The translations under genes and the position numbers were made by a program. Under the pieces are notes generated by a model. That model had not been told where the DNA came from, made no database searches, and saw nothing but the letters and a program-made list of their open reading frames with translations. 10,436 nt of DNA from Atopobiaceae bacterium. Its GTDB lineage: Bacteria; Actinomycetota; Coriobacteriia; Coriobacteriales; Atopobiaceae. Where the stretch lies: assembly GCA_017460265.1 (NCBI GenBank), contig JAFUBJ010000171.1, positions 1 to 10,436 of the forward strand, in the 5' to 3' direction. Each line of letters opens with the position of its first letter. Position 1 is the stretch's first letter. This document shows, one piece after another, positions 6,379 to 10,436 of the stretch.

Positions 6379-7197
6379 ATGGCACTCATCCAAATGAACT
6401 ACCTGTCAAACGCGCTTCTGCGCACCGTTCCCGTCAACGTCATCCTGCCCGTTGACAAGGTCTCGTCAAAGACGCGCGACTACGAGGCGCGCACCAAGCC
6501 GTTCAAGACGCTCTATCTGCTGCATGGCATGTTTGGCAACTATACCGACTGGTGTGCCAACACCCGCGTCCAGCGCTGGGCCGAAGAGAAGAACCTTGCC
6601 GTAGTCATGCCCTCAGGCGACAACATGTACTACGTGAACAGCCTCATCCCGTTCAATGACTATGGCGCGTTCATTGGCGAGGAGTTGCCGCGCATCATGC
6701 AAGCCGCCTTCCCGCTTTCAGACCGGCGCGAGGACACCTTCATTGCCGGGCTTTCCATGGGCGGCTTTGGCGCCATCCGCAACGGCTTCAAATACGCCGA
6801 CACGTTCAGCCACATTGCCGCACTGTCCAGCGCCATCACGGTGTTGGACCCCACCTTCCACCCCATTGCAGGCGACAAGGCCGTCTTTGGCGATCTTGCC
6901 GCTGCAGCCCAGACCGACAAGAGCCATCAGGTATGTTACGAGCAGCTGAAGGAGCGTGTGGCAGCTGGTGAGGCAGCCATGCCGCGCATGTATCTGGCCT
7001 GCGGCACGGACGACGAGTTCATTACCAGCTCACGCGCCTTCCGCGACCAGTTGACAGCTGACGGCGTTGACCTCACCTACGACGAGGAGCCGGGTGGCCA
7101 TGAGTGGGACTTCTGGGATCGACAGATCAAGAAGGTCATTGACTGGCTACCACTTGACGATGCCGAGCAAGGCTTCAGCAGCGGAGCGATTGATTAG
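6379..7197 (+). CDS. Serine esterase of the EstA / FrmB (esterase D) alpha/beta-hydrolase family
   Basis: A 272-residue enzyme that hydrolyses ester bonds, such as short-chain acyl or acetyl esters; relatives include lactococcal tributyrin esterase EstA, S-formylglutathione hydrolases and some feruloyl/acetyl-xylan esterases. The N-terminal MALIQMNYLSNALLRTVPVN resembles the EstA start. LLHGMFGN forms the oxyanion region. GLSMGGFGA holds the nucleophile Ser126; Asp211 or Asp212 in CGTDDEF and His241 in GGHEWDFWD complete the expected triad. No signal peptide is seen, so it is probably intracellular. In a glycoside-degrading neighbourhood it may strip acyl groups from decorated sugars; this role is inferred from context. 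The coding end (SSGAID-stop) is duplicated 69 nt downstream. EstA relatives are about 260 residues, so the length is normal. Confidence 0.9.
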   Translation: MALIQMNYLSNALLRTVPVNVILPVDKVSSKTRDYEARTKPFKTLYLLHGMFGNYTDWCANTRVQRWAEEKNLAVVMPSGDNMYYVNSLIPFNDYGAFIGEELPRIMQAAFPLSDRREDTFIAGLSMGGFGAIRNGFKYADTFSHIAALSSAITVLDPTFHPIAGDKAVFGDLAAAAQTDKSHQVCYEQLKERVAAGEAAMPRMYLACGTDDEFITSSRAFRDQLTADGVDLTYDEEPGGHEWDFWDRQIKKVIDWLPLDDAEQGFSSGAID

Positions 7198-7267
7198 CTC
7201 GCAAACAGGAAAGCCCGGACCAGAAGGTCCGACCTTCTGGTCCGCAGCAGCGGAGCCGTTGATTAGC
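7176..7267 (+). repeat. 23-nt direct repeat flanking a perfect hairpin
   Basis: Segments 7176-7198 and 7245-7267 agree at 21 of 23 positions and are 69 nt apart, which keeps the reading frame. The first encodes the esterase's last residues and stop (SSGAID-stop); the second would read SSGAVD-stop. Between them lies a hairpin (7216-7244). This looks like a target-site-type duplication around a small inserted palindrome or a slippage duplication; which one is not decided by the sequence. Confidence 0.7.
7216..7244 (+). terminator. Perfect hairpin after the esterase gene, possible terminator or REP-like element
   Basis: Arms 7216-7229 and 7231-7244 (CGGACCAGAAGGTC and its complement) are perfect 14-nt complements around one base; realistically a 12-bp stem with a 5-nt loop. 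It starts 19 nt after the esterase stop codon. No T-run follows on the plus strand, so rho-independent termination is only possible, not clear. On the minus strand the stem is followed by a mildly T-rich stretch. Confidence 0.55.
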
Positions 7268-7275
7268 CGGGTACC

Positions 7276-7302
7276 GTGAACAGTTACCCGTCCCCTGTTC
7301 AT
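7276..7302 (-). repeat. Palindromic intergenic repeat, copy 3 (inverted)
   Basis: Read on the minus strand this matches copy 2 at 25 of 27 positions. Arms TGAACAG (7277-7283) and CTGTTCA (7295-7301) form the stem. A second short complementary pair, CGGGTA (7268-7273) with TACCCG (7285-7290), interleaves with it. It lies between the esterase and the AlbA_2 gene, in the opposite orientation to copies 1 and 2. Confidence 0.8.
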
Positions 7303-7355
7303 GATTACTGCTAAGATATCCTCATTCTTGCTAAGTTTTGCAAAGTGAGGACATC
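7303..7355 (+). promoter_or_regulatory. Leader of the AlbA_2 gene with direct repeats
   Basis: TGCTAAG occurs at 7309-7315 and 7329-7335, exactly 20 nt apart (about two helical turns), with a looser TTTTGCAAAG at 7336-7345. TCCTCA (7319-7324) is complementary to TGAGGA (7346-7351), which overlaps the AGTGAGG Shine-Dalgarno (7344-7350), so a stem could hide the ribosome binding site. The Shine-Dalgarno lies 5 nt before the ATG at 7356 and selects it over the TTG at 7338. Operator and RBS-masking roles are inferences. Confidence 0.4.
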
Positions 7356-8780
7356 ATGGCAATAGATCGCAGACGGATTGAAGCGCTGGTTCGTGACCTT
7401 CGTCACGTTGCGACCGACACGCAGGACATCGAGGTCAAAGAGTCTGTCCAGAAGCTCCCCACTTCCATGGCAGAGACCGTATCCGCCTTCTGCAACGGAC
7501 CTGGCGGCACCATCATCTTGGGCCTATCCGAGAAGAACGGCTTTACCGTCGCGCCCGGCTTTCGCGCGAAACCCACGGCCGATGCGCTTGCCACCATCTG
7601 CTCGGACAAGCTCACGCCGCCCATCCGGCCGGAAATCAACGTCGTTGACTTCGAGGGGACGCAGCTCGTCGTCGCGCACGTTCACGAGCTTCCTCCGCGC
7701 GAGAAGCCCTGCTTTATCACCGAGCGAGGCGTCTATCAGGGTTCGTATGTGCGCGTTTCGGATGGCGACAGAAAGCTCACCACCTATGAGATCGACCGCC
7801 TCCTCGAAGAGCGCACGCAGCCCACGTTTGACCTCGACATCGTAGAAGCTGCGGCTTACCACGACCTTGATCAGGAGCTCGTGGGCGCCGTGCTTGAGCG
7901 CCAACGAACGATTCACCCAAAGATCTTTGCCGACCGCGATGACTCAGAGACGCTCACCATGCTGCATGTGCTGGCCCGCGCAGCCGATGGAACGCTCAGG
8001 CCCACGCTGGCAGGCCTGCTTGCCCTTGGCACCTATCCTCAACAGTTCTTTCCTCGGCTTACGGTTACCTTCACCGCAAACCCCTTGCGCGACGAGGCGT
8101 CAGGGCTTACCACCTACGCCGATGCCGAGACCATGGCAGGGTCCATCCCCGCAATCCTTGCCGATACGATTGCAGCGGTGCGGCGCAACGCAAACGCCCT
8201 GGACGGGGTGCAGCTTCCCCTTGCCGCTGTGCGTGAGGCGGTTGCCAATGCGCTGGTCCATCGCGACTACTCTCCCCTTGCGAGGGGCACAGCCGTGCAG
8301 GTGAGCCTCACGCCCGACAAATTTGAGGTCACGAGCCCCGGAGGTCTCTACGGCACCGTCACGTCGGACAGCCTTGGCACACCTGGGTACTCGTCCGCCC
8401 GTAACCAATACCTGCTCTCGCTTTTGGAGGCAGTGCCCTTCTCGGATGGCTATCTGGTCGAGAATCGCAAGGCAGGGTATCGCCTCATCTGCGACGAGCT
8501 CTCGCGGGCGGAGCTACCCGCCCCACGTGCGGAGGATCACATCTCGTCGTTCTCCCTTACGGTGGAGCTGCCCGAACGTCAAGTCGTTGACGTGATTGCT
8601 CCCGACGAGATAGTCACCTTCCTCAGAGAGCATGGCGAATCCACGGCACAGGAAGTCGCGGACGGAACGAAGCTGCCGCGCCGCACCGCGACCTACCGAC
8701 TGTCGCAGCTCGTGGAGCAGGGTGTTGTCATGCGCATCGGCAAGCCCCGCAGCCCCAAGCAGCGCTATCGGTTGGCGTAG
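7356..8780 (+). CDS. AlbA_2 (Schlafen-core) / HATPase / winged-helix protein, probable transcriptional regulator
   Basis: A 474-residue protein of the COG2865 type, often named RecG-like ATP-binding protein or divergent AAA-4 protein. The N-terminal AlbA_2 domain (about 15-140) has the E-x-K motif at Glu26-Lys28 and GGTIILGL soon after. A GHKL-like HATPase domain (about 280-370) has the N-box in REAVANALVHRDY (Glu294, Asn298) and a TSPGGL turn (326-331). A winged helix at the C-terminus (about 420-474, AQEVADGTKLPRRTATYRLS) should bind DNA. Family members are mostly annotated as transcriptional regulators; some Schlafen-core proteins act in RNA or phage-related processes, so the role is not settled. 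It has no obvious operon partner: a repeat separates it from the esterase, and the GH2 gene faces it tail-to-tail across 76 nt. Confidence 0.9.
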   Translation: MAIDRRRIEALVRDLRHVATDTQDIEVKESVQKLPTSMAETVSAFCNGPGGTIILGLSEKNGFTVAPGFRAKPTADALATICSDKLTPPIRPEINVVDFEGTQLVVAHVHELPPREKPCFITERGVYQGSYVRVSDGDRKLTTYEIDRLLEERTQPTFDLDIVEAAAYHDLDQELVGAVLERQRTIHPKIFADRDDSETLTMLHVLARAADGTLRPTLAGLLALGTYPQQFFPRLTVTFTANPLRDEASGLTTYADAETMAGSIPAILADTIAAVRRNANALDGVQLPLAAVREAVANALVHRDYSPLARGTAVQVSLTPDKFEVTSPGGLYGTVTSDSLGTPGYSSARNQYLLSLLEAVPFSDGYLVENRKAGYRLICDELSRAELPAPRAEDHISSFSLTVELPERQVVDVIAPDEIVTFLREHGESTAQEVADGTKLPRRTATYRLSQLVEQGVVMRIGKPRSPKQRYRLA

Positions 8781-8856
8781 ACTTGCAGCTTTGTGCACCG
8801 TTGGGATGTACGCTTCGTGTACCGCGAAAGGAGTCCTGGATCACACCGCCTCGCTA
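8781..8856. other. Convergent intergenic gap
   Basis: This gap lies between the stop codons of the AlbA_2 gene and the GH2 gene. I see no convincing bidirectional terminator; only a small GTGCAC palindrome and weak GTAC pairs are present. No supported small gene lies here. Confidence 0.5.
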
Positions 8857-10436
8857 CTAGAGCTTGCGGTAGATTGCCAGAGCACCTTGGCCGCTCAAGC
8901 GGATGGATGACGCGCCAAACTCCGCCGGCGTGGACACGCTGGAACCAGCGGCAACCAGCTCGAATCCCTCACGCGTGCAGTCATACGACCAGCCGCTGTC
9001 CAGCACCCACGTACCCACAGCGTCCTCAACATGTATTTGCGAGAAGAGCCAGTCGCCATAGGCACTATCCTCGGTCGCCACATGCGCCGTCGCGATGTCC
9101 ACCGTAGCAAGCGTCCAGTGCTCCCCAGACTTGATCACAGCCTCGAGCACACCCGCTTCAAACGGCACCTCAAAGAGCGCGTAGCATTCGGCCGTCTGTG
9201 CGCTTCCCACCGTCTTGCCATTCAGCAGCAGCTCAACGTCGCCTTCTGGCGCATACACCTCGACCGTCATCGGCGTGCCCGGCTCAACGCCCCACGTCCA
9301 GCTGGCCACTGCATCGGTGAACTTCCAGGGTCCAAACATGCGCGGAGTCCCATGTGCCTCCGGCGGACGCACCGCGATGTACGGCTTGGTGCGCAGGCCG
9401 AACACGATCTCTCGCCAATACGAGACGGGCCTGCGAAAGCCAAAGGCGTCCACATCACCAGACGTGTTCTGCCACGCAGGATACGGTGCATCACCCAGCT
9501 CGCCGATGTAGTCCCAGCCCGTCCACGTAAACTCGCCAATAACCGCTGGCAGCCTCTTGACAAGGTCCCAGTTCTCGGCAACCTGACGCGGATACGTCTC
9601 GGTACCCAGCATCACGCGCTGGGGATAGTGCTCGGAATCACCCTCGTAGCGTGCGGTCATGTAGTTGTATCCCTGCACGTCAACGCTGCTGTCAAGACGC
9701 TCAAGCACGCGCGAGACCACGGGATGGCGCGTGATTTCGGCCATACGCGTAGCCATGAGACCCATGAACTGGTTCACGTCGCCCGTCACGAAGTCCTCGC
9801 GCGGACGTCCGGTAAGGTCGGCCGCGATGTCGGCCACCTCTTCGCCCGCCGCAAAGGCACCGTTTACGCCATTGGTCACAAAGCGTGTGTCGTCCAGCTC
9901 GTGAATCAGCTGGTACAGCTCGTGAGCCACCTCAAAGCCACGCTCGGTGTTGATGTCAGAGATCTCGTTACCGGTGGAGTAGCCCACCACGCACGGGTGC
10001 GCACGGCTCTCGCGCACGAGGGAGGTGGTCACCTGCTGCCAACTGTGCGGGAAGTACTGGGCAAAGTCACCAAAGCCCTTCAGCTTGGTCCACATGTCGC
10101 AGATCTCGTCCAGCACGTACACGCCCAGCTCATCGCAGGCGCGCAATAGCTCCGCGCTGGCGTGGTTGTGCGCACTGCGAATGGCGTTGAAGCCCGCCTC
10201 CTTCAGCCGCGATACGCGCCACAGCTCAAACTCCTTATGGGCCACGCCGCCAAGGATGCCCTCGTCGTGATGAATGCAGGCACCACGTAGCAGTACCGGC
10301 TTGCCGTTGATGAGAAGCCCACGCTCCGGGTCCCACGACTCGGTGCGCAGCCCGCAACGCGTGTGCGCCACATCGTCTCCCACCGTAAGCTCAACCCAGT
10401 AGCAATGCGGGTCATCATCGCTCCACGGGCGAATGC
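8857..10436 (-). CDS. Glycoside hydrolase family 2, beta-galactosidase type (N-terminus beyond window)
   Basis: 525 residues are visible; the frame stays open to the right edge (RPWSDDDPH is read before it), so the N-terminal sugar-binding domain, perhaps 250 residues, lies outside. The enzyme is a retaining beta-glycosidase. After the Ig-like domain comes the TIM barrel starting at LLINGKPVLLRGACIHHDE. The acid/base Glu is in STGNEIS (codon 9964-9966) and the nucleophile Glu in VIGEFTWTGWDYIGE (codon 9532-9534), 144 residues apart as expected. C-terminal beta-domains follow, including one resembling DUF4982 (VEVYAPEGDVELLLNGKTVG). The common barrel motif HNPPS is HNHAS here. RPWS-DDPH favours a beta-galactosidase; beta-glucuronidase is the main alternative. 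The internal GTG at 10383 is not the start. The visible part shows no membrane anchor. No promoter is visible because the gene starts outside the window. Confidence 0.92.
   Translation of the reverse strand, partial: IRPWSDDDPHCYWVELTVGDDVAHTRCGLRTESWDPERGLLINGKPVLLRGACIHHDEGILGGVAHKEFELWRVSRLKEAGFNAIRSAHNHASAELLRACDELGVYVLDEICDMWTKLKGFGDFAQYFPHSWQQVTTSLVRESRAHPCVVGYSTGNEISDINTERGFEVAHELYQLIHELDDTRFVTNGVNGAFAAGEEVADIAADLTGRPREDFVTGDVNQFMGLMATRMAEITRHPVVSRVLERLDSSVDVQGYNYMTARYEGDSEHYPQRVMLGTETYPRQVAENWDLVKRLPAVIGEFTWTGWDYIGELGDAPYPAWQNTSGDVDAFGFRRPVSYWREIVFGLRTKPYIAVRPPEAHGTPRMFGPWKFTDAVASWTWGVEPGTPMTVEVYAPEGDVELLLNGKTVGSAQTAECYALFEVPFEAGVLEAVIKSGEHWTLATVDIATAHVATEDSAYGDWLFSQIHVEDAVGTWVLDSGWSYDCTREGFELVAAGSSVSTPAEFGASSIRLSGQGALAIYRKL

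Noticed and set aside
7216..7244. Classical rho-independent terminator for the esterase
   Set aside because: The stem is perfect but no T-run follows on the plus strand, so it was listed only as a possible terminator.
8781..8910. Small gene starting near 8793 in the convergent gap
   Set aside because: No ribosome binding site, and the frame runs antisense into the GH2 coding region without any recognisable protein feature.
9031..10149. 372-residue plus-strand frame opposite the GH2 gene
   Set aside because: It is a shadow of the GH2 coding strand, Arg/His-rich and without domains; the GH2 frame carries the catalytic motifs.
10381..10383. GTG as start of the GH2 protein
   Set aside because: The frame continues upstream to the window edge and encodes family-typical residues (RPWSDDDPH), so the gene is simply cut by the window.

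Overview
The window is a high-GC stretch of a bacterial chromosome dominated by carbohydrate-utilisation genes. The bacterium is probably an actinomycete of the Coriobacteriia (Olsenella/Atopobium/Collinsella type). This placement is an inference from base composition, codon use, a PTS-centred sugar metabolism and short GAACAGGGGACG-type palindromic repeats. No rRNA, tRNA or marker gene is present to confirm it. None of the proteins with a visible N-terminus carries an obvious signal peptide, so the enzymes look cytoplasmic and should act on imported glycosides.

Layout, left to right: (1) 1-204: a palindromic repeat and the leader of the first gene. (2) 205-2985 (+): a GH78 alpha-L-rhamnosidase. 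(3) 2991-3032: a second copy of the repeat. (4) 3088-5433 (+): a likely two-gene operon of a PTS EIIBC permease of the beta-glucoside type without an EIIA domain, then a ROK sugar kinase that resembles D-allose kinase; a strong GC-rich hairpin lies between them. (5) 5439-6314 (-): an AraC-family regulator, ending 5 nt from the kinase and divergent from (6) 6379-7197 (+): an EstA/FrmB-type serine esterase. (7) 7176-7302: a 23-nt direct repeat flanking a perfect hairpin, then a third, inverted copy of the palindromic repeat. (8) 7356-8780 (+): an AlbA_2 (Schlafen-core)/HATPase/winged-helix protein, probably a transcriptional regulator. (9) 8857 to beyond the right edge (-): a GH2 beta-galactosidase-type enzyme missing its N-terminal domain. 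No gene-free stretch exceeds 300 nt; the longest is 1-204.

A plausible joint role is breakdown of plant-type or host-type decorated glycosides: rhamnose removal (GH78), acyl-group removal (esterase), beta-galactoside or beta-glucuronide cleavage (GH2), uptake with phosphorylation (PTS) and phosphorylation of a free sugar (ROK kinase). The AraC regulator probably controls the esterase and perhaps neighbouring genes. The window lacks the PTS EIIA, any phospho-glycosidase and any rhamnose catabolic gene, so these must be elsewhere if the pathway is complete.

I see no clearly new multi-gene system. The features most worth following up are the repeat family, the duplicated stop-codon segment around the hairpin at the esterase 3' end, the repeats and possible SD-sequestering stem before the AlbA_2 gene, and the unusual pairing of an EIIA-less PTS with an allose-kinase-like ROK protein.
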